A stretch of DNA of 13,579 nucleotides from an uncultured Bacillota bacterium. GTDB taxonomy: Bacteria; Bacillota; Clostridia; Christensenellales; UBA1242. Below are positions 1 to 5,478 of this stretch, piece by piece (position 1 is the stretch's first letter; each line of letters opens with the position of its first letter). The translations under genes and the position numbers were made by a program. The notes below the pieces were generated by a model. The model searched no databases. It was not told where the DNA came from and worked only from the letters and a program-made list of their open reading frames with translations. Location of the stretch: contig CASDQU010000101.1 in NCBI GenBank assembly GCA_949282835.1, forward strand, positions 1 through 13,579. Direction: 5' to 3'.

Positions 1-181
1 ACAACTTAGACTTTAACGCTCGCCTTTTCCTCTCCCCATAAATGCCAAAGCATTTACGGGGTGTCCCCAAATAAAACACCTAAAAACAGTCATTTAGGCT
101 AACTAAACTCCTGCTTTTAGGCATTTTTCTCCCCTTGCATCCCTTGTTTTTGAACAGTCTGATTTATTTGTCTACAAACTG
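1..181 (-). repeat. Left copy of a structured dispersed repeat (cut by the window edge)
   Basis: Positions 73-181, read on the minus strand, match 13057-13164 on the plus strand over about 109 nt with about nine substitutions and one gap, so the two are inverted copies. The copy includes CAGACTGTTCAAAAA (161-147) and a long imperfect hairpin (123-73). Beyond 73 the two copies diverge: this one carries its own hairpin at 34-61, arms CCCCGTAAATGC/GCATTTATGGGG on the minus strand, closed by G-U pairing on that strand. The far terminal repeat seen in the right copy is not reached before position 1. No protein is encoded. Confidence 0.8.
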
Positions 182-217
182 AAAAAACGCTTTAATTTGA
201 TAATTAAAGTGTTTTTT
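182..217 (-). terminator. Intrinsic terminator of the 222-698 lipoprotein gene
   Basis: Arms CTTTAATT/AATTAAAG around a 4-nt loop, flanked by A6 and T6, lie just past the stop codon at 222. One pair is G-U on the plus strand and A-C on the minus strand, so it may work in both directions. Confidence 0.75.
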
Positions 218-221
218 CTTT

Positions 222-698
222 TTACTTTTGACTTTCTACTGCTTTAAAAGTTATGGTTTTTGAAGCAAGTGTATGATTTTCGTCATCAAGATTTACCAGT
301 CTTAATTTTACTGTATAGTCTCCAGTTTTTAATGCTGTCGCTTTAAAGGTGGTGGTAACATCATAATCGACAGCGATAGGGAAACCTGATGGAGGTCCCC
401 AATATCCAACTTGTGAGACATCCCATTCTTGACTTTGAGTATCGGTAGCTTTTAGTGTTAGATTATCCTTGTCAGACACATCTACCATAATAAGCACTTT
501 ATCATAGCCTTCTTCTCTTATATCGCTAGCTTTTAAAGTTACATCGACATTTTTTTGTTGTCCAACTATAACTTCGCCAAAATCTGAAACTTCAAGTGCA
601 TATTTAGAGTGGATATCTTTTTCTCCACAAGCAGCAAGCCCAGTCAAAGCGCAAGCTAAAGATAAAGAGAGAGAACATGCAGTTAAAAATTTATTCAT
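222..698 (-). CDS. Small exported lipoprotein, unknown function
   Basis: 158 residues. The start at 698 is chosen because AAGGAGG lies just upstream; an ATG at 734 in the same frame would put extra residues before a normal signal peptide and lacks an SD. The N-terminus is a classic lipoprotein signal: MNK, a hydrophobic stretch, then LAAC with the lipidated Cys at residue 24. The mature part (residues 25-158) is soluble and rich in Val, Thr, Asp and Lys, with alternating hydrophobic residues that suggest a beta-sandwich; 'TTTFKATALKTGDYTVKLRL' resembles the end of an Ig-like or chagasin-like domain, but I cannot assign a family. It probably sits on the outer face of the membrane. The upstream neighbour (842-2299) is also a lipoprotein with Ig-like domains but ends in its own terminator, so the two are likely separate transcripts. 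Confidence 0.85.
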   Translation of the reverse strand: MNKFLTACSLSLSLACALTGLAACGEKDIHSKYALEVSDFGEVIVGQQKNVDVTLKASDIREEGYDKVLIMVDVSDKDNLTLKATDTQSQEWDVSQVGYWGPPSGFPIAVDYDVTTTFKATALKTGDYTVKLRLVNLDDENHTLASKTITFKAVESQK

Positions 699-782
699 AA
701 ATTCCTCCTTCTCTATAAGTTTGTGAAAAAACAATAAAAATATACAAAATATTAAAAAAAATAATATGTTTATAAAAAAAAT

Positions 783-816
783 AAAATAATAAGATATAAA
801 ATTATCTCATTATTTT
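783..816 (-). terminator. AT-only intrinsic terminator after the 842-2299 gene
   Basis: On the minus strand, arms AAAATAATGAGATA/TATCTTATTATTTT pair with one mismatch and are followed by a T-run (positions 780-774). The gene it serves ends at 842. Confidence 0.65.
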
Positions 817-841
817 AAATTTAATTTTTTTAATTTATAAT

Positions 842-2299
842 TTAATTTTTTATTCCATCAATTATTATCTCAAGCTCATTACAACTTTCAGTCTTTATAT
901 CATCTAAAGTGATATTGCATGTCTCTATATTTAGAGAGCTTGAAGAGAGCGTTAAAAGATATATAGCATTGTCATTTTCAGACTCTTCATCTAAAGAGAA
1001 GTCACAATCTTTTATTTTTATTGAAAGGTTCATAATTTGAGCAGGTGAGAACTTGCTGCTTGCAGCTAGTTCTAGTCCGTTAGAATTTGAGTCATAATCA
1101 AAGGAGATATTATCAAGAGTTAAATTGAAATTATTCAAGTTGCCAATAGATTTTTCATCATCAAAGGAAATTATTGAAGCCTCTGAAGAGGATAGTGATA
1201 AATTGGCTATTGTCAAACTGTTTCCTCTGATAGATGGAGAGTCGCAAACTATTTTAAACACACTTTGTCCAGCACTAGCCGTGATATTTGTAAAACCTTC
1301 TGCCAAAGTTTTGCCATATATGGTAAGATTTTTAGATATAGGAATATATATCGTGCCTACATTGACATGCTCATTGCCGCCAATCATAATACTTTCTCCC
1401 TCTTCAGCATTATCGATTGCCTCTTGCAATGCAGAATAAGAGGTTATAGTGGTATCAGCGGTGATATTTAATGGAAGAGAGACACTTTTACCTTGATAAG
1501 ATATAGTTATTGAGTCGTCATCATATGAAAAGGCTTGGTCGCTGAAAGTATAATCTTCTATCACCTTATTTGCTCCGCTTAGATAATTAGCACTAACTAT
1601 CATGCCTTCAGGATTAAAAACTTCTCCAATTTTATAGCTAGTAACTGTTGGCTTTTGGTCTATATTAAGAGAGGCAATTTCATCTTTTACAACATTCAAC
1701 TTAATTTGTGTCTCAAAATTTTTGTATTTGACTTTTAATATACTTCCAACTTTTAAAGGGGAGTCAACTTCAATTTCAAGGTCGTCAATATCAATTATTT
1801 TTTCTTCGCCGCTTTCAAACTGACCCCAAACTATCAGCACATCTTTGTTAAATTCTTGACCTTCATAGTAGACTACAGTGCTAACTGTTTGGTCTATATA
1901 CAAACTGAAAGGGCTTCCGTCTGTAACATTCACTTTAAAGGTTGCTTGCAGTGAGGTGTCTTTTATTTTGCAAGATATAATTACAGGTTCGGTGGTATAA
2001 TCAAGAGCATTAACTTTAACATCTTGGGTTTTTGTTATGGCAAGCTCAACTTTTTTGCTGTCAGAGGTGCTCCATTGCAAGGTATAGCCATTAGCATCAT
2101 AGGGGGTGATTTTTAAATATTGACCTATATATGAATAGCCGCCTTTGTATAAAGTAATCTCAGTTAAAGGAGTGCCGTCAGCCTTTTCAAAACTTATAGC
2201 GGTAGGATTGATTACCTTCCCGCAGGCAAATAGCATGATAGAACATAGACAACAAAAAGTAATCATAAGAGACAAAATAAATATTTTATTCTTTTTCAT
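842..2299 (-). CDS. Surface lipoprotein with Ig-like domains and a C-terminal beta-helix-like region
   Basis: 485 residues. The start at 2299 is supported by AGAGGTG upstream; an in-frame ATG at 2359 would place 20 extra residues before the signal peptide. Residues 1-26 are a lipoprotein signal ending in LFAC (Cys26). Residues about 31-127 look like a Big_2-type Ig domain ('ISFEKADGTPLTEITLYKG'). Residues 131-204 and 208-279 resemble group-3 bacterial Ig-like domains: each has the 'Y..G..F....-V.....G' layout, clearest in 'SYKIGEVFNPEGMIVSANY'. Residues 283-485 open with 'SYSALQEAIDNAEEGESIMI', the usual entry to a right-handed beta-helix, and continue as short strands with Asn/Ser/Asp turns. 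No pectate-lyase catalytic residues are evident, so a binding or structural surface role is more likely than an enzyme. It is transcribed from the promoter at 2350-2378. Confidence 0.88.
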   Translation of the reverse strand: MKKNKIFILSLMITFCCLCSIMLFACGKVINPTAISFEKADGTPLTEITLYKGGYSYIGQYLKITPYDANGYTLQWSTSDSKKVELAITKTQDVKVNALDYTTEPVIISCKIKDTSLQATFKVNVTDGSPFSLYIDQTVSTVVYYEGQEFNKDVLIVWGQFESGEEKIIDIDDLEIEVDSPLKVGSILKVKYKNFETQIKLNVVKDEIASLNIDQKPTVTSYKIGEVFNPEGMIVSANYLSGANKVIEDYTFSDQAFSYDDDSITISYQGKSVSLPLNITADTTITSYSALQEAIDNAEEGESIMIGGNEHVNVGTIYIPISKNLTIYGKTLAEGFTNITASAGQSVFKIVCDSPSIRGNSLTIANLSLSSSEASIISFDDEKSIGNLNNFNLTLDNISFDYDSNSNGLELAASSKFSPAQIMNLSIKIKDCDFSLDEESENDNAIYLLTLSSSSLNIETCNITLDDIKTESCNELEIIIDGIKN

Positions 2300-2349
2300 A
2301 TGCACCTCTTTTATAGAAAGATAGTTTATTGTTAGTTTTTGATATAAAT

Positions 2350-2378
2350 ATGATATCATACAAAAATTTTAAAGACAA
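2350..2378 (-). promoter_or_regulatory. Promoter of the 842-2299 lipoprotein
   Basis: On the minus strand TTGTCT (2378-2373), a 17-bp spacer and TATCAT (2355-2350) form a good sigma-A promoter about 50 nt before the start codon. The -10 lies in the palindrome ATGATATCAT. Confidence 0.6.
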
Positions 2379-2406
2379 ATTAATTTTTAAAATATTAAAT
2401 TAAATA

Positions 2407-2449
2407 TTTTTGAAAATTCTGCAAAGTTAAGTGAAATTTTTGAAAATTC
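2407..2449. repeat. Two 13-bp direct repeats upstream of two divergent genes
   Basis: TTTTTGAAAATTC occurs at 2407-2419 and 2437-2449, 30 bp apart (close to three helical turns), between the promoters of the minus-strand lipoprotein and the plus-strand 2518 gene. It could be a regulator site, but such AT-rich repeats can also arise by chance. Confidence 0.4.
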
Positions 2450-2466
2450 ATAAAAATATTTAATAT

Positions 2467-2496
2467 TGTTTGACAAATCTAATAAACATATAATAT
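2467..2496 (+). promoter_or_regulatory. Probable promoter of the 2518 gene
   Basis: TTGACA (2470-2475) and TATAAT (2489-2494) are both present, but only 13 bp apart. A workable pairing is TTGTTT (2467-2472) with TATAAT at 16 bp. The transcript would start near 2501 and contain AAGGAGG before the ATG. Confidence 0.45.
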
Positions 2497-2517
2497 GCTT
2501 TTAAAAAGGAGGGGAAA

Positions 2518-2775
2518 ATGAAAAAACTTATCACAGCCGTAATTATCATTCTTGCTGTTGGTCTTGCAATGGTTCTTGTAGGCAGCATTTTACAAGGCAT
2601 TGATTGGACATCAACACCAGACTTTGATGGCACAGCATTTGCATCAGCGCTCGTCAATGTTGGATATATTGTAGCAATGCTTAGCGGCGTTGTGCTTGCA
2701 GGTCTTGGCGTAGCTTATGCTGTTAGATATGATGGCAAAGAATGTTCAAAAGACAAAGATAGCAAAGAAAAATAA
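2518..2775 (+). CDS. Small two-helix membrane protein
   Basis: 85 residues, preceded by AAAAGGAGGGG with good spacing to the ATG. Two hydrophobic helices, residues about 4-25 and 48-69, are joined by a short polar segment containing 'DWTSTPDFDG'. A strongly charged Lys/Asp/Glu tail follows (residues 73-85). The helices are rich in Gly, Ala and Val, and Gly/Ala-spaced positions could pack helix against helix. No family was recognised. It is a single-gene transcript, with a promoter-like region upstream and a strong terminator directly after the stop. Codon use seems richer in C and G than in the neighbouring lipoproteins ('GCGCTCGTC', 'AGCGGCGTT'), which may mean high expression. Confidence 0.8.
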   Translation: MKKLITAVIIILAVGLAMVLVGSILQGIDWTSTPDFDGTAFASALVNVGYIVAMLSGVVLAGLGVAYAVRYDGKECSKDKDSKEK

Positions 2776-2782
2776 TCTCATA

Positions 2783-2819
2783 AAAAAAAGACGCTTTTTT
2801 AATTTTAGCGTCTTTTTTT
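2783..2819. terminator. Bidirectional intrinsic terminator between convergent genes
   Basis: A 13-bp stem, AAAAAAAGACGCT/AGCGTCTTTTTTT, lies between the stop of the 2518 gene and the stop of the minus-strand SHOCT gene (2836). Both strands carry a U-tract. Confidence 0.9.
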
Positions 2820-2835
2820 ATGCAAAAATGTCAAA

Positions 2836-3627
2836 TTATAGTAGCTTTTTTAATATATTTTGCTTGATAGAGTTAAACTCCTCTTGAGACAATATTCCTT
2901 CATCTAAAAGACTTTTGTATTTTTTAAGCAGTTCTATATCATTTTCTTTGTCGCTCACATGTAACTTTTGTTGTGATATGTTGAAAGGCTCTTGTAGAGC
3001 ATTTACCTGCTCTAACATAGTTGGAGTGAGGAGAGCTTTGTCTTTGTTGGAGCTGGTATTTTGCATAGTAGACATTGTCAATTTTTTAGGACTTTTTTCT
3101 GTTTTATTAAAATAATAGTTTAAGTATAAATAAATGACTAACAGCACAAAACAAATGATAAGAGGAATATATGACAGAGTGTGAGCAGAAAAAGCTTCTT
3201 CATTTAAGAGATTTCCCATGTACCAAAAACCATACTTATGATAAAGTCCATCAAAAACTATTCCTTCAATGGCATAGAGAATGCAAAAGAAAGAATTTAA
3301 GGAAATCAAAGTGTTTATTAGGTTAGGCTTGTAAGGTTTAACGACTAAATAAAAAATTGTGATACACATACTAATTATTGAGGTGACAAGCTGAAATATA
3401 GCCAATATGCCTAGTGGAGGGATAAAATTTTCAAACTCATCAGAAATAAATAAACTTTTAAAAGACATAAACTCAAACCCATTTTCTGAGGCAATAAACA
3501 CATTTCCCACTACCGTTCGCAATTCTAGCAATGGAACAGTTAAAGATAGCAAAGACAATAATGCTATTATTAAAGAAAAGTAACATTGTATACTATATTT
3601 ATTAAAAAATTTCTCTTTAAAATCCAT
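2836..3627 (-). CDS. Four-helix membrane protein with a C-terminal SHOCT domain
   Basis: 263 residues with AAGGAG just before the ATG. Predicted membrane helices lie at about residues 14-35, 69-96, 104-125 and 150-172, with a probably extracytoplasmic loop at 36-68. A polar linker (175-230) leads to a C-terminal SHOCT (short C-terminal) domain at about 231-262: 'ELLKKYKSLLDEGILSQEEF' then 'NSIKQNIL', with the characteristic L-DEG-I-EEF pattern. SHOCT domains are usually oligomerisation modules on small membrane or secreted proteins; the biochemical role of this protein is unknown. It starts 9 nt after the stop of the lipoprotein gene at 3637, and its SD abuts that stop, so the two are co-transcribed and probably coupled. 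They may act together at the envelope under the 4315 regulator. Confidence 0.87.
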   Translation of the reverse strand: MDFKEKFFNKYSIQCYFSLIIALLSLLSLTVPLLELRTVVGNVFIASENGFEFMSFKSLFISDEFENFIPPLGILAIFQLVTSIISMCITIFYLVVKPYKPNLINTLISLNSFFCILYAIEGIVFDGLYHKYGFWYMGNLLNEEAFSAHTLSYIPLIICFVLLVIYLYLNYYFNKTEKSPKKLTMSTMQNTSSNKDKALLTPTMLEQVNALQEPFNISQQKLHVSDKENDIELLKKYKSLLDEGILSQEEFNSIKQNILKKLL

Positions 3628-3636
3628 AAATTCTCC

Positions 3637-4224
3637 TTAACTAAAATAGTCTTCTATAAAATTAATATTGTAAGATTCTAAATACAAATCAAAGATTTCT
3701 ATACCACCTTGCAGCAGAGTAAGCCCAATATCTTCAAGAGGTGACTTTATACTATCTAGCCCATTATATTTATCAAAAAAAATGTAGCTTAAAGAGGTGA
3801 TTTCATCTTTGTTAAGGTAGCAAAGTCCAGAATTGTTCTTATAAGTACAGAAAAAAGAACATTCTCTTTCTTCAACGGTGAACTGTAAGAGAGAGCCTAT
3901 CTCTGAATCATCTATCAATAATTGCTCAAAAATACTAAAATTTTTATCTTCATAGCTATAAAAAAGAGCAACTCTTGCGCTATTAGTGCCTTCACTATAT
4001 GGAATATATATATAAACCATTGACCGGTCATCTGAATAATACCCCTCTTGTTCTAAGACATTTAAAAGTCTTCTTGTCAAATCAACCTCAGGATATGTTA
4101 TATCTTCATTTACAGAGAAATAATCATCTAAATTTATACTCTTGTTTTGGCAGCCTGCTAAAATTAACGGAAATGCAAACAAAACAAACAACAAAACAAA
4201 AATTGGCTTTTTGTGGAACTTCAT
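3637..4224 (-). CDS. Lipoprotein, first gene of the XRE-controlled operon
   Basis: 195 residues. A Lys-rich N-terminus, a long hydrophobic segment and the lipobox LAGC (Cys about residue 25) show export and lipidation. The mature part contains many Asp, Glu, Tyr and Phe residues and three further Cys ('ECSFFCTY', 'GLCYL'). It has no family I recognise. The start at 4224 has GGGAG about 11 nt upstream, a long but workable spacing. The promoter on the minus strand is TTGACT, 17 bp, TATCAT, and the whole spacer is a perfect palindrome, so transcription is probably repressed by the divergent regulator. The product likely works outside the membrane alongside the SHOCT protein encoded next. Confidence 0.84.
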   Translation of the reverse strand: MKFHKKPIFVLLFVLFAFPLILAGCQNKSINLDDYFSVNEDITYPEVDLTRRLLNVLEQEGYYSDDRSMVYIYIPYSEGTNSARVALFYSYEDKNFSIFEQLLIDDSEIGSLLQFTVEERECSFFCTYKNNSGLCYLNKDEITSLSYIFFDKYNGLDSIKSPLEDIGLTLLQGGIEIFDLYLESYNINFIEDYFS

Positions 4225-4252
4225 TCGACTTTATTCTCCCAATTACAACATA

Positions 4253-4281
4253 ATGATATACGAATATTTTTCGTAAGTCAA
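4253..4281 (-). promoter_or_regulatory. Promoter of the lipoprotein-SHOCT operon with an embedded operator
   Basis: On the minus strand the -35 TTGACT (4281-4276) and -10 TATCAT (4258-4253) are 17 bp apart. The spacer is exactly the palindrome TACGAA-N5-TTCGTA (4259-4275). A protein bound there should exclude RNA polymerase. The expected transcript start is near 4246. Confidence 0.8.
4259..4275. promoter_or_regulatory. Operator 1, probable XRE binding site
   Basis: Perfect inverted repeat TACGAA-tattt-TTCGTA. A second copy lies 29 bp away, centre to centre (4288-4304). It fits a homodimeric Cro/C1-type repressor such as the product of the 4315 gene. Confidence 0.75.
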
Positions 4282-4287
4282 GTAAAT

Positions 4288-4304
4288 AACGAAAAAAGTT
4301 CGTA
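4288..4304. promoter_or_regulatory. Operator 2, overlapping the regulator's own -10
   Basis: AACGAA-aaaag-TTCGTA has the same half-sites and spacing as operator 1, with one terminal mismatch. It runs into TATAAT (4303-4308), so it would allow autorepression of the regulator. Confidence 0.72.
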
Positions 4305-4308
4305 TAAT
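4303..4308 (+). promoter_or_regulatory. -10 box of the XRE regulator; probably leaderless
   Basis: TATAAT ends 6 nt before the ATG at 4315, so the transcript should begin at or next to the start codon. No SD is present. The -35 (about 4280-4285) is poor, which is common for a weak repressor promoter. Confidence 0.6.
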
Positions 4309-4314
4309 TTAAGC

Positions 4315-4515
4315 ATGAGTATAGGACAGAATATCAGGGGGTTGCGCAAAGAGAGGGGGATGTCGCAGGCGGCGCTTGCCAAACTTTTATTTACAAGCCA
4401 GGACACAATTTCTCTATGGGAGCTTGACAAAAGTCTTCCTGATATCTTGTCGCTTATAAAACTGACCGAGATTTTTGGCGTTACAAGCGATTATATTTTA
4501 GGGATTGAAAAATAA
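4315..4515 (+). CDS. XRE-family (Cro/C1-type) transcriptional regulator
   Basis: 66 residues, essentially one HTH_3 domain. 'IGQNIRGLRKERGMSQAALA' forms helix 1 and the start of helix 2, 'TSQDTISLWELDKSLPD' is the turn and recognition helix with its conserved Trp-Glu, and 'LIKLTEIFGVTSDYILG' is the family's terminal signature. An earlier in-frame ATG (4213) would add a non-conserved stretch covering both operators, so 4315 is preferred; family members begin two or three residues before the conserved 'IG..IR..R'. It probably binds the palindromes at 4259-4275 and 4288-4304, repressing the divergent lipoprotein-SHOCT operon and itself. There is no C-terminal sensing or protease domain, so the inducing signal is not visible here. 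Confidence 0.9.
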   Translation: MSIGQNIRGLRKERGMSQAALAKLLFTSQDTISLWELDKSLPDILSLIKLTEIFGVTSDYILGIEK

Positions 4516-4594
4516 GGATAGCTTTAAACGATTGGGTCAAAGATGTTTACATTAGGCAAAACAAAAAGATATGAAAAAATTGGGTTAAGCAAAT

Positions 4595-4631
4595 AACAAA
4601 AAAAGTTGGTTACAAAATCAACTTTTTTGTT
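4595..4631. terminator. Intrinsic terminator downstream of the XRE gene
   Basis: AACAAAAAAAGTTG pairs with CAACTTTTTTGTT around a 10-nt loop. A-runs and T-runs on both sides suit either direction. It lies 80 nt past the stop of the regulator gene. Confidence 0.75.
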
Positions 4632-4688
4632 AAATAAAATTTAGAAAATAATAAATAAAAAATAATGATAAATTTTAAGTGGCAAATT

Positions 4689-4787
4689 TTAAACCTGATT
4701 TTTACACAATGATTTTGCGGCGCAAACAAAGTTTGATATCTAAAAATCAAAAATTTTTCAGAAAGCCCGAAAGCCTTGCAGGTTTAA
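4689..4787. other. Nested inverted repeats in a gene-free stretch
   Basis: In the gene-free region 4632-4880, TTAAACCTG (4689-4697) pairs with CAGGTTTAA (4779-4787). Inside it GATTTTTA (4697-4704) pairs with TAAAAATC (4741-4748), and inside that is a TTTGC/GCAAA hairpin (4714-4726). A separate small hairpin TTTACTCC/GGAGTAAA lies near 4829-4857. No coding frame is credible. This could be a structured RNA or a decayed repeat element; I recognise no family. Confidence 0.45.
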
Positions 4788-4880
4788 CTTTCAATGAATT
4801 TTTATTTAACATTATTTTAAAATAGATTATTTACTCCAAACCGCATGGCGGAGTAAAGGTTTAAACATAGAAAACAAAAG

Positions 4881-4917
4881 TCGCGACAAAAGCTTTACGC
4901 TTTTCGTTTGGTCGCGA
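4881..4917. repeat. Hairpin with a 13-bp stem
   Basis: TCGCGAC/GTCGCGA stacks on AAAAGC/GCTTTT with a 5-nt loop and a 6-nt bulge on one side. It follows directly on the cloverleaf-like terminator of tRNA-Leu and may be a back-up terminator or a repeat element. Confidence 0.5.
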
Positions 4918-4990
4918 AGAGAAAAAACAAGCGCCCCCGCCGAACGGCACACCAAAGGTGTTGCCTAGGCAGAAGCGCAGTTTTTTCTCT
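4918..4990 (-). terminator. Branched, cloverleaf-like terminator of tRNA-Leu
   Basis: It begins 2 nt after the CCA end of tRNA-Leu. The outer stem is AGAGAAAAAAC/GTTTTTTCTCT plus GCGC/GCGC. It encloses three small inverted repeats: GCCTAGGC (4963-4970), ACACC-aaa-GGTGT (4949-4961) and GCCG-aa-CGGC (4939-4948). The T-run on the minus strand ends the outer stem, so termination is plausible, but the branching is unusual for an intrinsic terminator. Confidence 0.65.
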
Positions 4991-4992
4991 AT

Positions 4993-5074
4993 TGGTGCGG
5001 ATAACAGGAGTTGAACCTGCACCCTTTCGGACTGGAACCTAAATCCAGCGCGTCTGCCATTCCGCCATATCCGC
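4993..5074 (-). tRNA. tRNA-Leu, anticodon UAG
   Basis: 82 nt on the minus strand, with the CCA encoded. The acceptor stem GCGGATA/TATCCGC is perfect. The D-arm has GGCGG and AATGGCAGA, and the anticodon stem CTGGA/TCCAG carries loop TTTAGGT, giving anticodon TAG. A class II variable arm (TCC-GAAA-GGG) marks it as Leu, and the T-loop TTCAACT is standard. It reads CUN leucine codons. The nearest good promoter is 220 nt upstream (5292-5320), beyond a partial duplication of the tRNA's own 5' end and three hairpins. Confidence 0.95.
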
Positions 5075-5104
5075 ACATCTTTTTAATTTAATTTTTTTCT
5101 TGGC
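5062..5104 (-). repeat. Direct repeat, proximal copy: tRNA-Leu 5' end plus leader
   Basis: The first 13 nt of the intact tRNA (5074-5062) plus its upstream leader down to GCCAAG (5104) recur almost unchanged at 5228-5269. The identical blocks are 14 nt (tRNA end) and 25 nt (leader), separated by a short changed segment. Confidence 0.85.
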
Positions 5105-5220
5105 GGAAGGCAAACGACAAATCAATATGATTGTTATTCGTTGTTTTTAATCCGCCACATCTAGCACTCCAAAAATTGATTTTTTTCGGAGACCACCCTC
5201 AAAATCAGAGATTTTTAGGG
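5102..5220. other. Three hairpins between the tRNA-Leu direct repeats
   Basis: Three inverted repeats lie between the duplicated tRNA leaders. At 5102-5156 GGCGGA/TCCGCC encloses AACGA/TCGTT and CAAT/ATTG. At 5167-5191 CTCC-AAAAA pairs with TTTTT-c-GGAG. At 5196-5220 CCCTCAAAATC pairs with GATTTTTAGGG, loop aga, with one mismatch. No coding frame is credible. They look like inserted or duplicated palindromic elements within the tRNA leader. Confidence 0.6.
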
Positions 5221-5227
5221 AACCCGA

Positions 5228-5269
5228 CCGCCATATCCGCAAGTTTTTTAATTTAATTTTTTTCTTGGC
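5228..5269 (-). repeat. Direct repeat, distal copy: truncated tRNA-Leu 5' fragment plus leader
   Basis: On the minus strand the leader ending in AAATTAAAAA is followed by TGCGGATATGGCGG, the 5' end of tRNA-Leu through the start of the D-arm, and then the sequence departs into hairpins. The offset from the intact copy is about 166 bp. This copy lies nearer the promoter, so it looks like a truncated tRNA gene or a tandem-duplication scar. Confidence 0.8.
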
Positions 5270-5291
5270 ATAGCCATTGTAAAACAAGAAA

Positions 5292-5320
5292 ATTATACTT
5301 TTTTGATGTTTATTTGTCAA
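5292..5320 (-). promoter_or_regulatory. Strong promoter reading toward tRNA-Leu
   Basis: On the minus strand TTGACA (5320-5315), a 17-bp spacer and TATAAT (5297-5292) are a full consensus. Transcription would start near 5286, run through the tRNA fragment and hairpins, and reach tRNA-Leu after about 210 nt. Confidence 0.8.
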
Positions 5321-5349
5321 GAGAAATATCTTTTCATATTCAAAATATT

Positions 5350-5377
5350 TTGACAAAAATGAAAGTTGTGTTATTAT
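5350..5377 (+). promoter_or_regulatory. Promoter of the 5479-6695 operon
   Basis: TTGACA (5350-5355), a 16-bp spacer and TATTAT (5372-5377). It is divergent from the tRNA-Leu promoter, with the two -35 boxes about 30 bp apart. The expected leader is about 95 nt. Confidence 0.6.
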
Positions 5378-5416
5378 GATATTGATTTTTATATAAAAAA
5401 GGCTAATAAATGAATA

Positions 5417-5462
5417 TTTTCTTTCTTTTTGTCGAATAGTGTTATAGACAAGAGAAAGAAAA
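5417..5462 (+). promoter_or_regulatory. 5'-UTR stem-loop before the 5479 gene
   Basis: A pyrimidine-rich arm (5417-5433, TTTTCTTTC...TTGTC) pairs with GACAAGAGAAAGAAAA (5447-5462) with one bulge and one G-U pair. It ends just before the SD GGGAG (5470-5474), so it could protect the mRNA or affect initiation; it does not cover the SD. Confidence 0.55.
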
Positions 5463-5478
5463 GCAGCGCGGGAGATTT

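Noticed and set aside
1125..1471. Plus-strand frames inside the Ig/beta-helix lipoprotein
   Set aside because: No SD and no domain; they are antisense shadows of a clear lipoprotein gene.
4861..5076. A 71-residue minus-strand frame beginning MRIWRNGRRAGF
   Set aside because: It is the translation of the tRNA-Leu gene and its terminator; this peptide pattern is a well-known tRNA artefact.
5147..5356. A 69-residue minus-strand frame over the tRNA leader
   Set aside because: It covers the tRNA-Leu promoter, the truncated tRNA fragment and hairpins, has no SD, and its start lies upstream of the mapped-looking promoter.
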